In this document: piece by piece, positions 48,328 to 57,391 of the stretch | How the letters are laid out: each line of letters starts with the position of its first letter | Numbering within the stretch: the stretch's first letter is position 1 | Assembly: GCA_017744605.1 (NCBI GenBank) | Contig: JAGIAZ010000007.1 | Coordinates: 1 to 64,000 of the forward strand | Direction: 5' to 3' | Source: Sphingobium sp. | Lineage (GTDB): Bacteria > Pseudomonadota > Alphaproteobacteria > Sphingomonadales > Sphingomonadaceae | Length of the DNA: 64,000 nt | Translations under genes and position numbers: made by a program | The notes under the pieces: model-generated | What the model saw: only the letters and a program-made list of their open reading frames with translations | The model's database searches: none | What the model was told of the DNA's origin: nothing

Positions 48328-49884
48328 TCAGTTCACCATCCGCACCTGATCGCCCCAATAGGGCGCCCGCAATGCCTTCTTGTCCATCTTGCCGGCCGCC
48401 GTGCGCGGGATCGCCTCGACGAATTGCACGGTCTTGGGCGCCTGCACGCTGCCGAGCCTTGCCCTGGCGTGCGCGATGATCGTTGCTTCGTCGATGTCGC
48501 CACGCTTCACCACGACAGCGTGCACCTGCTCGCCCCATTTTTCGTGCGGCACGCCGATGATCGCAGCCTCGGCCACGGCATCGAGTTCCATGATCGCGCC
48601 CTCGACCTCGGCGGAATAGACGTTGAAGCCGCCGGAGACGACCATGTCCTTCTTGCGGTCGACGATGTAATAATAGCCATGCTCGTCGCGCCGGCCGACG
48701 TCACCGCTATGGTGCCAGCCATGGAGTGCGGCTTCGGCCGTCGCGTCCGGCATCTCGAAATAGCCGCCGCCGACGATCCCGCCCCGTGCGACGATCTCGC
48801 CGACCGCGCCGGTGGGCAGGATATTGCCGACGTCGTCCATCAGCTCGACGCGGACCGAGTAGCTCGCCTTGCCGCAGCTCGCGAGGCGCTCGGGATGCTC
48901 GCCGCGCGCCGCCGCGGCCACTTCATGCGGCGGGAGCCATGTCGCGATCATATGACATTCGGTCTGGCCATAGCTCTGGCACATGCAGGGCCCGAAAATC
49001 TCGACCGCCTGACGGAGCTTGTCCGGCGAGACCGGGGAACCCGCAAGCAGGAAGTAACGCAGGCTCGAATAATCATAGTCGCGCACATTGGGGTGAGCGA
49101 GCATGGTGTAGAGCGCGGTCGGCGGCAGGAATGTATGAGTGACGCGGTCGCGCTGGATCGCCCGCATCACGCCTTCGGCATCGAAGCCGGGCAGCACCGA
49201 GATCGTCGCGCCCATCGCCACCGCCGCCATGGCGACGGGACCGGCGGCATGGGTGAGCGGTGCACAAGCGAGGCAGACGGGGTCCTCGGCCGGCATGAGA
49301 TTGCCGATCGTCTCCATGAGCGCGCCCCAGCTGCGGTTCATGATCCGCACGCCCTTGGCGGGTCCGGTCGTGCCGCCGGTCGCGATGATGGCGGTCAATT
49401 CGTCGGGATTGCCGACAGGATCGCCAAGATCGGGCGCATCCGGAGCGCCTTCCGGCAGCATGAAGGCGTCGAGCGACGGATTGTCGCCATCGGCCGCATC
49501 GAGGCAGATGAGCCGGCGGATGCTCGGCACCTCGCGCTGGGCGCGGCGAGCATCCTTGGCGAGGCTCGAATGATAGAAGAGCCAGCCCGCGCGGACGTAG
49601 TTGAGATATGCGATATTGGCGTCGAGCGCGTTGCGCGTATTGACCGGAATCCACACCGCCCCTGCCCGCCACAGGCCCAGCAGCGCCGTCAGGATCGCGC
49701 CATGATTGGGTGACATGATCGCCACCGGCTCCTGGTGCGCCAGGCCGCCGGCATGCATGGCGCCGGCAAGGCGGTGCGACAAAGCATGCATCTCGCCATA
49801 GCTGTAGCGGGTGTCGCCGGCGATCAGGATATCGCGATGCGGCGCCAGGCGCACCATCTTGTCGAAATAGTCGATGGAACGCAT
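48328..49884 (-). CDS. AMP-forming acyl-CoA synthetase
   Basis: The 518-residue product is a class I adenylate-forming ligase: ATP loop IIATGGTTGPAKGVRI, SYGQTECHM, the hinge HHSGDVGRRDEHGYYYIVDRKKD and the C-terminal Lys motif TAAGKMDKKAL. Such enzymes activate fatty or aromatic acids as CoA thioesters. Here it is flanked by side-chain oxidation enzymes, so a phenylpropanoid or phenylacetate-like acid is likely. It is not the NDP-forming FerA type known for ferulate in sphingomonads. It follows the Tat-type protein by 18 bases. Confidence 0.87.
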   Translation of the reverse strand: MRSIDYFDKMVRLAPHRDILIAGDTRYSYGEMHALSHRLAGAMHAGGLAHQEPVAIMSPNHGAILTALLGLWRAGAVWIPVNTRNALDANIAYLNYVRAGWLFYHSSLAKDARRAQREVPSIRRLICLDAADGDNPSLDAFMLPEGAPDAPDLGDPVGNPDELTAIIATGGTTGPAKGVRIMNRSWGALMETIGNLMPAEDPVCLACAPLTHAAGPVAMAAVAMGATISVLPGFDAEGVMRAIQRDRVTHTFLPPTALYTMLAHPNVRDYDYSSLRYFLLAGSPVSPDKLRQAVEIFGPCMCQSYGQTECHMIATWLPPHEVAAAARGEHPERLASCGKASYSVRVELMDDVGNILPTGAVGEIVARGGIVGGGYFEMPDATAEAALHGWHHSGDVGRRDEHGYYYIVDRKKDMVVSGGFNVYSAEVEGAIMELDAVAEAAIIGVPHEKWGEQVHAVVVKRGDIDEATIIAHARARLGSVQAPKTVQFVEAIPRTAAGKMDKKALRAPYWGDQVRMVN

Positions 49885-49902
49885 GGGATTTGCCTCAGGC
49901 TG

Positions 49903-50265
49903 TCACGCCATCGACCAGACGACAAGCCCGGTGCGCCGATCAAGCGTCTCGGAGACGAGGCGCAGGCCCTTCTCCTCCAGCCAGCCGCGCGCGGTCACAT
50001 AGGCATTCCAGCTGGTATAGCCGGCAACCGGTGCGCCTTTGGCCAATGACCGCAGGCCGCGCCAGTTGGTGCGCGCCTCGTCGGCAAGATCGATGCGGCG
50101 CGCGGCGGCCGTGCTTTTCGCAAAGGTGCGGCTCGCGGGACGCGCCCCGTCGAAGACCACGATCCGCGCGCCATCGCCGCGCGGCAGGATGCGCCCGAGA
50201 CCGACGGCCCCCGCAGCACCGACCAGCGCCACGCCGCCCAGCATCTGCCGACGGGAAACGCTCAC
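49903..50265 (-). CDS. Small exported protein with Tat-like signal, unknown function
   Basis: The 120-residue product begins MSVSRRQMLGGVALVGAAGAVG, a twin-arginine-type signal, followed by a short mixed domain with EARTNWRGLRSLAKGAPVAGYTSWNAYVTARGWLEEKG. I recognise no cofactor motif or named family. GTG 50265 overlaps the stop of the cytochrome gene by 4 bases, so the protein is made together with the flavocytochrome. Exported by Tat, it may assist the periplasmic flavoprotein or cytochrome, but nothing in the sequence shows how. Confidence 0.65.
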   Translation of the reverse strand: MSVSRRQMLGGVALVGAAGAVGLGRILPRGDGARIVVFDGARPASRTFAKSTAAARRIDLADEARTNWRGLRSLAKGAPVAGYTSWNAYVTARGWLEEKGLRLVSETLDRRTGLVVWSMA

Positions 50266-50705
50266 TTGCCCTTCCCCAGATAGGCGGCGATCTTGTCGAG
50301 CTCCGCATCGGTCACGTCGACCTTGGTCTGACGGGGCATGGCGCCTTTGCCGTTGCGCGCGACCGCCTTCACATAATCCGCGGCCAGATCGGTGCGGTCG
50401 GCGAGCAGCGGCACCGGCTTCTGCTGCGCGGCAATCTGGCGTGCGGTGATCAGGTTGGTGCCCATACCGAAGGTCAGATGGCAGGCGCCGCAGCGATGCG
50501 AGAACAATGTCGCCCCATCCGATGTCGGCGCCAGGCGATCCTTGTCGGCAACCTCGGCACGCATCTGATAGGGCGGAGGCGGTGGCGGTCCGCCTGCCGG
50601 CGGCCCTTGCTGCGCCTTCTCGTCGCTCTTCTTGGCGATGTTGCACGCGGACAGCGAAACGGCGGTGGTCAGCGCGAGTGCGCTCAGGATGAGGGCGCGC
50701 TTCAT
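50262..50705 (-). CDS. c-type cytochrome, flavocytochrome partner
   Basis: The 147-residue product has a lipoprotein-like signal (SLSAC, Cys21), a Gly/Pro-rich linker and a cytochrome c domain with CGACH heme motif and GAMPR carrying the likely axial Met. It overlaps the stop and start of the two neighbours. In p-cresol methylhydroxylase and eugenol hydroxylase a small cytochrome of this type forms a complex with a VAO-type flavoprotein and accepts its electrons; here that flavoprotein is directly upstream. It is longer than PchC because of the proline linker. Confidence 0.87.
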   Translation of the reverse strand: MKRALILSALALTTAVSLSACNIAKKSDEKAQQGPPAGGPPPPPPYQMRAEVADKDRLAPTSDGATLFSHRCGACHLTFGMGTNLITARQIAAQQKPVPLLADRTDLAADYVKAVARNGKGAMPRQTKVDVTDAELDKIAAYLGKGK

Positions 50706-52279
50706 GCGAGGTTCTTTCCACGCTGGCTGGCATAAGCGGTCGGCCAGATGCCCTGCTTGCCAGGTGAGAGAATGCCGTTCGGGTCGAGCGCGTCCTTCAC
50801 CTTCTCGGTCATGGTGCGCAGCGCATGATTGTTGAAGTCATATGTATCCATAACCGCGTCCATCCAGCCCAGATGCGTACGATATTCGCCGTAGCCCGCG
50901 GCCTTGGCGTCGGCGATCAGGGCGTTGAAGAGCTTCTTCATCGTCTCGATCTGCGCCGGCTGATCGCGGTCGTACATGAGCATGTTGACGTTGTTGCAGA
51001 AACGGCCGCCGATGGTGAAGCTGGCATAGAAGTCGACATCGTGATCGGTGATGATCTGGCGACTGCGCTTCATCTGCGCGAGCACCGCGTCGCCCGTGGC
51101 CGGCACGACCGGCGAGAAGCCGAGATGCGCACTGCGGCCGCCGACCCAGTCGCCCATCTGCAGCGGCACCGAGGACGGCACGCCGAGTGTCGTGTCCATG
51201 ACGTTGGTCGGGTCGCCCTGATGCCACCAATGCTCCGCCGGCGGTGCGTCGAGATGCTTCTTGAACGCCGCCTTCACGACATCCGCCTGGGCCTTGACTA
51301 CGCCCTCATTACCATAGAGTCGTAAAGCGACCTGCCAATAACCGAGCTTGTGCTCCTTGAGCAGCTCCTTGACGCGCCATTCCGGGATGGCGCCCGGCTT
51401 GTCCCAGAAGTCCTTGCGCTGGCCCTTGATGACCATCTTGCCGAGCCAGCTGGGAATGAAGATCGACTGGTTGACAACGCCGGCCAGCTTGAGGGGGGTC
51501 AGCGTGTCGATCACCCAACCGATATCGTCAGCCTCGGGGATGTCAAAGACCAGCTCCAGCGACGCCTCCGGCTCCGGCATGATCCACATGCCCGCCTTGG
51601 TGACGACGCCAAGATTTGACTGCGAGAACATGAGGTCCCAGGTCGGGCCGTAGCCGAACGGGAAGAGGTTCCAGGCCTTGTTGTTCTCCATGGCGCCCAG
51701 GCCCGTGCGGACGAGGTCGCCATTGCCGAGCACCACTTCGAAACCGCAGAGGTTCTTGGCGTGGAGGCCGTAGGGCGTGTAGCCGATGCCGTGGTCGAGC
51801 GCATTGCCGAGCACCGAGCCCCAGCCATTGCCGGGCACGGACATCATCAGCGGCATCTTCTTGCGCTGGATCTCTTCGTAGAGGTCGATGAAGCCGACGC
51901 CCGGCTCAATCACGCAATATCCGAGCACGGGATCGAGCTCGAGGATCCTGTTCATGCGGCCAAGGTCGAGGACCATGCAGCCCGGCATTCGGGGCGCGGC
52001 CGTGCCGTAACCCAGATTCTTGCCGCGGGCGACGGTCCACAAGGGCAGCTTGTACTGGTTGGCGATCTTGACGATCTCCTGGACCTGCTTGACGTCCGAC
52101 GGCGCGACGGCGCCGGATGCGCCCCACAACGTCTCAGGCCCCGGCGCGTAAATATCGGCATAGGCGTCGCGATCTTCGTCGGTCGTCATGACCCAGCTGG
52201 CGCCGACGACGCCCTGCAGCGCCTTCACCGCCGCGTCGAAATTCTGCGGAGACAGGCCCGGCGGCAATGTAAGTTTCAT
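50702..52279 (-). CDS. VAO/PCMH-family FAD flavoprotein (4-alkylphenol hydroxylase type)
   Basis: The 525-residue product is a flavoprotein of the vanillyl-alcohol oxidase/p-cresol methylhydroxylase family: the PCMH-type FAD domain (LPLWTVARGKNLGYGTAAPRM, then IEPGVGFIDLYEEIQ, GNALDHGIGYTPYG) and cap domain with GFSPVVPATG and TIGGRFCNNVNMLMYDR. The SAHLGFSP segment resembles the region that carries the covalent FAD histidine in VAO. Family members oxidise 4-alkylphenols, eugenol or 4-hydroxybenzyl alcohols. A c-type cytochrome overlapping the end implies a dehydrogenase (PchF/eugenol hydroxylase style), not an O2 oxidase. No signal peptide is visible, so the complex may be formed in the periplasm by another route or act inside. 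Confidence 0.87.
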   Translation of the reverse strand: MKLTLPPGLSPQNFDAAVKALQGVVGASWVMTTDEDRDAYADIYAPGPETLWGASGAVAPSDVKQVQEIVKIANQYKLPLWTVARGKNLGYGTAAPRMPGCMVLDLGRMNRILELDPVLGYCVIEPGVGFIDLYEEIQRKKMPLMMSVPGNGWGSVLGNALDHGIGYTPYGLHAKNLCGFEVVLGNGDLVRTGLGAMENNKAWNLFPFGYGPTWDLMFSQSNLGVVTKAGMWIMPEPEASLELVFDIPEADDIGWVIDTLTPLKLAGVVNQSIFIPSWLGKMVIKGQRKDFWDKPGAIPEWRVKELLKEHKLGYWQVALRLYGNEGVVKAQADVVKAAFKKHLDAPPAEHWWHQGDPTNVMDTTLGVPSSVPLQMGDWVGGRSAHLGFSPVVPATGDAVLAQMKRSRQIITDHDVDFYASFTIGGRFCNNVNMLMYDRDQPAQIETMKKLFNALIADAKAAGYGEYRTHLGWMDAVMDTYDFNNHALRTMTEKVKDALDPNGILSPGKQGIWPTAYASQRGKNLA

Positions 52280-52420
52280 TCTACCCTCTCCGATTTCAAA
52301 CGATCGTCCGAATCTCGCTGCCCCGAACCCGACACAAAATCAACCCGGAACCGCGCTTCGCATTTCATATGGCGGATCGGCTCGCGACCTCGCCTCTGAA
52401 TCATATAGATTCCTTGCCGA

Positions 52421-52451
52421 AGAAAAAGGGCGACTGTCGAAACAGCCGCCC
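52421..52451 (-). terminator. Rho-independent terminator of the TonB receptor gene
   Basis: Plus-strand GGGCGACTGT (52428-52437) and ACAGCCGCCC (52442-52451) pair across a 4-base loop; on the minus strand the loop is TTCG and the stem is followed by TTTTTCT. It ends the TonB receptor transcript 27 bases after the stop. Confidence 0.85.
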
Positions 52452-52477
52452 CTCCGATGTCATCTTCGAGCGTTCCG

Positions 52478-54991
52478 TCAGAAGCTCTTCTTGACCGACA
52501 CCGCCCATTCGCGCGGACGGCCCGGCTGAGCCTTGTCGAGACCGGCGCCGGCGGCACGCAGGTCGAACAAGGTGACGTAGTAATATTTGTCCGTGAGGTT
52601 GGTGACCTCGAGCGAAACGGCGAGATCCTTATTGGGATTCCGCCATGTCAGCCGTGCGTTCACCAGCGTGTAAGCAGGCAGATATTGCAGCACGCCATTA
52701 TATTTCGTGCCGCTGTAGACCTGGTCCTGATAGGCCGCGTCGATACGCGGCGTGATCGAACCGAAACCGTCGATGTTCGCGACATATTGCGCACCCAGCG
52801 TCCATTTCCACTTGGGCGATCCCGCGAAGGGATCGGTCAGGAGCGTCTGGTTCGCACCCGGCGCAACGCTGGTATAGTTGAAGTGGAGATAGCTCATCGA
52901 GCCATCGATGGTCAGGCCAGCCACCGGACGCGCGGTGAACTCCGCTTCCACGCCCTTTTCATGCGCGTTGCCACCGTTGATCAGCGCGGCGCAGGGCGTC
53001 TGCTCCGCCGGATTGGCGACGGGGCAGATCGATGTGCCGATCTGGGCATTGCGCAGGATGCCGTAGAAGCCGGTCAGGTTGAACCGCAGCTTGCGACCGA
53101 ACAGGTCGGTCTTCAGGCCGGCTTCGTAGTTATAGAGAACTTCCGGCGCGAAGCCGAGCGCCTGGCTGGCAAAGAACGGCCGCGGGTTCGTGCCGCCGCC
53201 CTTGAAGCCGGTCGAGAAGCTTCCGTAGATCATCACGGCCGGCGAGAAGCGGTAGTTGACCGCCGCGCGCCAATCCCAGCGCGACCCCTCATAGGTCGCG
53301 ACGGCGCCCGTCAGCGCCCCCGGCGATCCAGCCCCGTTCGTCGCGCCGACCGGGTCCAGATAGGCGTTGACCGTCCCGTTCGGATTGAGGCGGAAATAGT
53401 GATATTGCTTGCTTTCCTTCGTGTAGCGGACGCCGCCGTCGAAGGTCAGGCCGGGCACGACCTCCCAGTTGAGGTTGGCGAACGCCGCCTTGGCGTCCGC
53501 CGGCGTCCGGTCGGGCTGGATGAACTGCAACGGGAACACGCCAAGGCCCGGCGCCGCGTAGGTGCCGGCGCTCGTGTTGATGTAGCGCAGGTCCTGGTAT
53601 GAATAATAATCGGTTTCCTGCTTGAAGTAATAGCCGCCGATCACCGCGTTGACGTTCGGGGCAAGCTTGGCGTTCAGCCGCAGTTCCTCGCTCCAGTTCC
53701 AGTGCGTCAGGTGATTATAGCCGCCCGAGAGCGCGATCGGCGACAGGTCGTCGTCGACGCCGAAACTCGACACCCAGTTCTGATAGGCAAGGATATTGTC
53801 GATCGAGAACATGTCGTTGAGCGCGAAGTGCGCGTTCGCCGCCAGATTATAGCCATCATAGATGCTCTGGTCGGAATTGCTGGTGGCGAGCAACGGCTGG
53901 CCGCCCGGCGGGACGGCGACGCCCTGGTACACGATGGCCGGCGAGGAATAGGATGAGAAGTTGCAGAACCTTCCGCAGATCATGCGGTTGTCATAGGGCA
54001 CGCCACCGATGTTGGTGTTGCCATTGTTGATCAGGTTCGTGGCCGCCAGCACTTCGCCCGCCGCCGTATGCGAGTCATGGATATACTCGGCGGACACATT
54101 GATATCGATGTCGCTCGACGGATTATAGCGCAGCGCGCCACGGATGGCCTGATAGCCGACCTCGCCGAGCTTATCGACCAGGCACGAGCCCTGGGGCCGG
54201 ATCGCGGGGATGCCGCCGGCCGGATTGACCTGCTTGGTCGTGCCGTCATTCGCCACGAACGTCGCCGGGCCGCCGGCCGGATAGAAGCAGCCGAAATCAT
54301 AGCGGTCCACATAGCCGTTCTGATGCTTGTAGACGCCGGAGATGCGGCCGGAGAGGTCGTCGGCCAGCTTGAAATCGACGCCCGCGCGCAGGCCGATGCG
54401 GTTGCGGCTGCCATAGGTGCCCTCGACGAAACCCTCGTTCGAGCCGGTCGGCTTCCGCGTGAACATCTTGATCGAGCCGCCCTCGGAGTTGCGGCCCGAC
54501 AGCGTGCCCTGCGGCCCGCGCAGAATCTCCACGCGGTCGAGGTCGAGCAGGTCGAACACCGCGCCCGTCAGCTGGGGATAATAGACATCGTCTATATAGA
54601 TGCCGACGCCTGGCTCATAGGCGGGATTGAAGTCGCCCTGGCCGATGCCGCGGATCGACACCGCGACCGACGGGCCGAACGAGGCGCCTTGCGGCTTGAG
54701 GTTCACGTTCGGCGCGGTATCGGCCAGTTGCGCCAGGTTGGTCTGGCTCTTGGCCTCCATCAGCGCGGCGTCCACCGCCGTGATGGCGAGTGGCGTGTCC
54801 TGCAGATTCTGCGCGCGGAACTGTGCCGTGACCACGATGTCGGGCGCCTGGTCGTCCTTGCTCGTGTCCGTCGCGGCGTTCGATTGAGGAGCGCTGCCCT
54901 GCGCCAATGCCGGCACAGCAAGACAAAGAGCCAAAGTGGACGCCGACGTGGCCAGTCCAAACGAGCGAATGAGATTGCGTTTTACGATCAT
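52478..54991 (-). CDS. TonB-dependent outer-membrane receptor
   Basis: The 837-residue product has a signal peptide ending PALAQGS, an N-terminal plug (IVVTAQFRAQNLQDTPLAITAV, and VEILRGPQGTLSGRNSEGG) and a C-terminal beta-barrel ending in Phe. Such receptors move large or scarce substrates across the outer membrane using the TonB-ExbBD system; in sphingomonads several import aromatics. The gene is followed by its own terminator, so it is a separate unit beside the catabolic operons. ATG 54991 has GGGGAGG upstream. The substrate may be a lignin dimer, but siderophores are also possible. Confidence 0.88.
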   Translation of the reverse strand: MIVKRNLIRSFGLATSASTLALCLAVPALAQGSAPQSNAATDTSKDDQAPDIVVTAQFRAQNLQDTPLAITAVDAALMEAKSQTNLAQLADTAPNVNLKPQGASFGPSVAVSIRGIGQGDFNPAYEPGVGIYIDDVYYPQLTGAVFDLLDLDRVEILRGPQGTLSGRNSEGGSIKMFTRKPTGSNEGFVEGTYGSRNRIGLRAGVDFKLADDLSGRISGVYKHQNGYVDRYDFGCFYPAGGPATFVANDGTTKQVNPAGGIPAIRPQGSCLVDKLGEVGYQAIRGALRYNPSSDIDINVSAEYIHDSHTAAGEVLAATNLINNGNTNIGGVPYDNRMICGRFCNFSSYSSPAIVYQGVAVPPGGQPLLATSNSDQSIYDGYNLAANAHFALNDMFSIDNILAYQNWVSSFGVDDDLSPIALSGGYNHLTHWNWSEELRLNAKLAPNVNAVIGGYYFKQETDYYSYQDLRYINTSAGTYAAPGLGVFPLQFIQPDRTPADAKAAFANLNWEVVPGLTFDGGVRYTKESKQYHYFRLNPNGTVNAYLDPVGATNGAGSPGALTGAVATYEGSRWDWRAAVNYRFSPAVMIYGSFSTGFKGGGTNPRPFFASQALGFAPEVLYNYEAGLKTDLFGRKLRFNLTGFYGILRNAQIGTSICPVANPAEQTPCAALINGGNAHEKGVEAEFTARPVAGLTIDGSMSYLHFNYTSVAPGANQTLLTDPFAGSPKWKWTLGAQYVANIDGFGSITPRIDAAYQDQVYSGTKYNGVLQYLPAYTLVNARLTWRNPNKDLAVSLEVTNLTDKYYYVTLFDLRAAGAGLDKAQPGRPREWAVSVKKSF

Positions 54992-55340
54992 GTGCGAACT
55001 TCCCCTCCCCGCAGTTGCACAGGACTCCTCGGCCAAGATTGAGCACCGATGCCGTGCTTCTGCGCAAGTTTCCCTGTCCAACGCTGAGTAGGCCTCCGCC
55101 GAGCGCCAAACAATGATTGGCCGCGCACCGCCACGGACAAAAATTTTCCTGTGGCGCGCCCGCCACAACCCTTAGGAGAGTAACGATTATGCAGGGAAGC
55201 GAGGTCCATCCGGTCGCAGGCGGCAACCGCGTCGCGGGGCCGCCGACAGGGACGGTCCACCGCATGGAAACCGGACATGCGCGCACCGGGAAAGCGCGGT
55301 TGGCCCGGCGCGGCGATCATGCCGCGCCGGACGATCCGGA
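54992..55340. other. Gap between TonB receptor and heme peroxidase
   Basis: The first part is the 5' leader of the TonB gene. Around 55150-55167 there is an inverted repeat TGTGGC/GCCACA, followed on the plus strand by TTAGGAGAG and ATG 55189, a textbook initiation site opening an 87-codon frame to 55452 that runs antisense into the peroxidase. I recognise no protein there. A GC hairpin near 55305-55330 terminates the peroxidase. Confidence 0.5.
55305..55330 (-). terminator. Hairpin after the heme peroxidase gene
   Basis: CCGGCGCGGC (55305-55314) and GCCGCGCCGG (55321-55330) form a perfect 10-bp stem 11 bases past the peroxidase stop. No T run follows on the minus strand. Confidence 0.5.
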
Positions 55341-56828
55341 TCAGGCCACGCCCGCAAACCGCAACAGGTCGATCATCAGGAAGTCATCGCCCTGGCGCGC
55401 GCTGTCGATGGTCGGCAAGCTCGGCTGCCATTCCGGATCCTGGCTGAGATAGGAGCCGCCATCGCCCTCCAGCAGGCCCAGGAACACTTCGGCGATGATC
55501 CGCCCACCGACGGGCCCCATATGTTCGCCGCCCGCCATGACCGAAGCTTCACGCAGGATGTAGAACCAGAGCGGCGTGCGGTCATCGAGGCCATAGGGCT
55601 TGAGGTCCGCCAGATCGCCCTTGGAGAGGACCGGCAGGTCCATCGCCTTCGCCACACGTTGCCCGGACGGTAGGCTGAACGTCAAATGTCGCAGCAGGTT
55701 GCGCTGTGCGAGCGAGGATGGGTTGGTCTTAGCATTGGGATTGGACACGACCGATCCCGGCAGTTTGAAGAGCGCGGTCGAAAGCGTGGTGTCGATCGCC
55801 TTGTTCGGCCGGACATTGCCGTCGCCAAAATCGAAGAAGGTCGGCCAGTCGATAAAGCGTCGCGGTGCGCGATGGCCGCCCGAAAGATCGTCCGGATCAT
55901 CCGGATTGGATGGCGTCGGCGTGAATATCATCGCGAAGAAGGGCTGGTTGCCCGGATTTCCGGTGAAGTTCGCGCGGTAGGAGGGCCGCACCTGACTGTG
56001 CCCGAACCGATAGGCCGCCACCGAAAATTCCACCGGAATATAGGGCTCATTGTGCCATTTATAATGTTTGCGGCCATTGGCGAGGATATCGTCCACCACC
56101 GCGGCGCCGCACGTCTTCTTCAGGAACTCGTGGACGACGATCCACTGATAATGCCAGCGGACGATACGCTGCGCCTCGGCAAAGATCTGACCGGGATCGG
56201 TCAGTTTGATCTTGGCCTTCACATGATCGACCACGGCATTGTGGAACTTCAGGAAGGCGAGCTGCAACTGCGAGACGATGAGATTCTCATCGTTGCGCGG
56301 ATCGCCGATGAGGGCAACCTTCTGGCTGTTGCGGGGCACGTCATGTTTGCCGGGCGTGCCGCACTCCTCGACAAGGAACTTGATGCCCTGACCGGCAGCC
56401 TGATCGTAGAGATGCGGGCTCGCGCCGGGCCCCGAGCCATAGACATTGTCCAGCCCCAGTGAAGGCGTGCGGAAATTGGAGATATGCTCGGGGTCCGCCT
56501 GCCGTTCCAGGCTGGAGGTGGGGTCGAAGGTCATGTCATGATCGAGAAATTGCCCCAGGAATGTGAAACCGGCGGTGAGTTGCGGGTTGTTGGGATTCTT
56601 CGCTGACAGGGCAGGATCCGTGATGAGTTTGACGGGTCCTTCCGACAGCTTGTCCTTGGCGTCCATGATACCGCCGGGCTTACCGATCTCGAGCAGCGCC
56701 TCGCGGATTTCCGGCGTGTCGGATGAGAAAGCGGGCAACTGCCCGAACATGCGGCCGAAACGGCCTGAATCGAAGTATTTGGACTTCGGGGGAACAATGT
56801 CGTGGGGATAAACGCCGTGACGAGCCAT
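55341..56828 (-). CDS. Animal-type heme peroxidase (bacterial)
   Basis: The 495-residue product belongs to the animal heme peroxidase/cyclooxygenase superfamily: distal-His segment FLGQFLDHDMTFDPT, an Asn/Arg-rich GDPRNDENLIVSQLQLAFLKFHN region and the proximal His motif SVAAYRFGHSQVRPSY. Bacterial members oxidise halides or phenols with H2O2; some are secreted. No signal peptide is visible. AGGAGAT precedes ATG 56828. The upstream region is AT-rich and unlike the rest of the window, which suggests recent acquisition. Possible use: oxidation or detoxification of phenolics, unproven. Confidence 0.85.
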   Translation of the reverse strand: MARHGVYPHDIVPPKSKYFDSGRFGRMFGQLPAFSSDTPEIREALLEIGKPGGIMDAKDKLSEGPVKLITDPALSAKNPNNPQLTAGFTFLGQFLDHDMTFDPTSSLERQADPEHISNFRTPSLGLDNVYGSGPGASPHLYDQAAGQGIKFLVEECGTPGKHDVPRNSQKVALIGDPRNDENLIVSQLQLAFLKFHNAVVDHVKAKIKLTDPGQIFAEAQRIVRWHYQWIVVHEFLKKTCGAAVVDDILANGRKHYKWHNEPYIPVEFSVAAYRFGHSQVRPSYRANFTGNPGNQPFFAMIFTPTPSNPDDPDDLSGGHRAPRRFIDWPTFFDFGDGNVRPNKAIDTTLSTALFKLPGSVVSNPNAKTNPSSLAQRNLLRHLTFSLPSGQRVAKAMDLPVLSKGDLADLKPYGLDDRTPLWFYILREASVMAGGEHMGPVGGRIIAEVFLGLLEGDGGSYLSQDPEWQPSLPTIDSARQGDDFLMIDLLRFAGVA

Positions 56829-57391
56829 TTTTCATCTCCTGGTGAACGAACATATTTTCTATGTTTTTCAAGGGATGCGATCCGCGCGCCGTTATTGCGA
56901 TGGCTGGAAAGAAAAATTGTATTTTTCCGACGCGTTTTACCATCGATTGTCAAATAGCGACGAACGGTTACTTTATCACGCCAAGATCATATGGTAATTG
57001 AAATATAAACTTTAAATATCGGATGGCCGTTGAAGGACTCTTCCGGGATGCATTGCCGGACATCTTCATGAGCCAGCCCGATGCTCGGCCGGCGCTGCGG
57101 CCAGTGAAGACCATCTCATAAGGCCACTGGTGGGGCGTCAGCCTGACCGCCTAGCGCATGTCGCACGGCTTCTCGAAAATCGGCCGGATGGCATCGACGC
57201 AGCTCGCCGGCCTCGGACGCCGTGAGATCATGCCGGATCAATCCTCGCGCACCCGGACGCCGAGGGCAGCACGAGCATCGCGCTGCCCGTAGAAGAGCGG
57301 CATGAACCGCTCGATCACCTCATGGGGTGAGAGGCGGACGCGCTCCTCGTCGGATACGTCACGGCCGCCTCCCCTGCTCTTCTTGCCAGGT
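56829..57391. other. AT-rich promoter region and gene debris
   Basis: Bases 56829-57030 are clearly lower in GC than their surroundings (for example TGAAATATAAACTTTAAAT near 57000) and contain the peroxidase promoter. From about 57030 to 57391 GC returns to the local norm and I see no intact gene, only the frameshifted remnant described at 57116-57360 and the end of the NTF2-fold gene. Confidence 0.6.
57116..57360 (-). pseudogene. Frameshifted remnant of a small protein gene
   Basis: On the minus strand one frame reads LSPHEVIERFMPLFYGQRD and on to VRVRED before a stop; the neighbouring frame continues with RHDLTASEAGELRRCHPADF and ends at 57116. Joined, they read as one helical protein with a single-base shift near 57240. 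I do not recognise the family. Both halves look protein-like and neither has a convincing start, so a decayed gene is the simplest reading. Confidence 0.4.
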
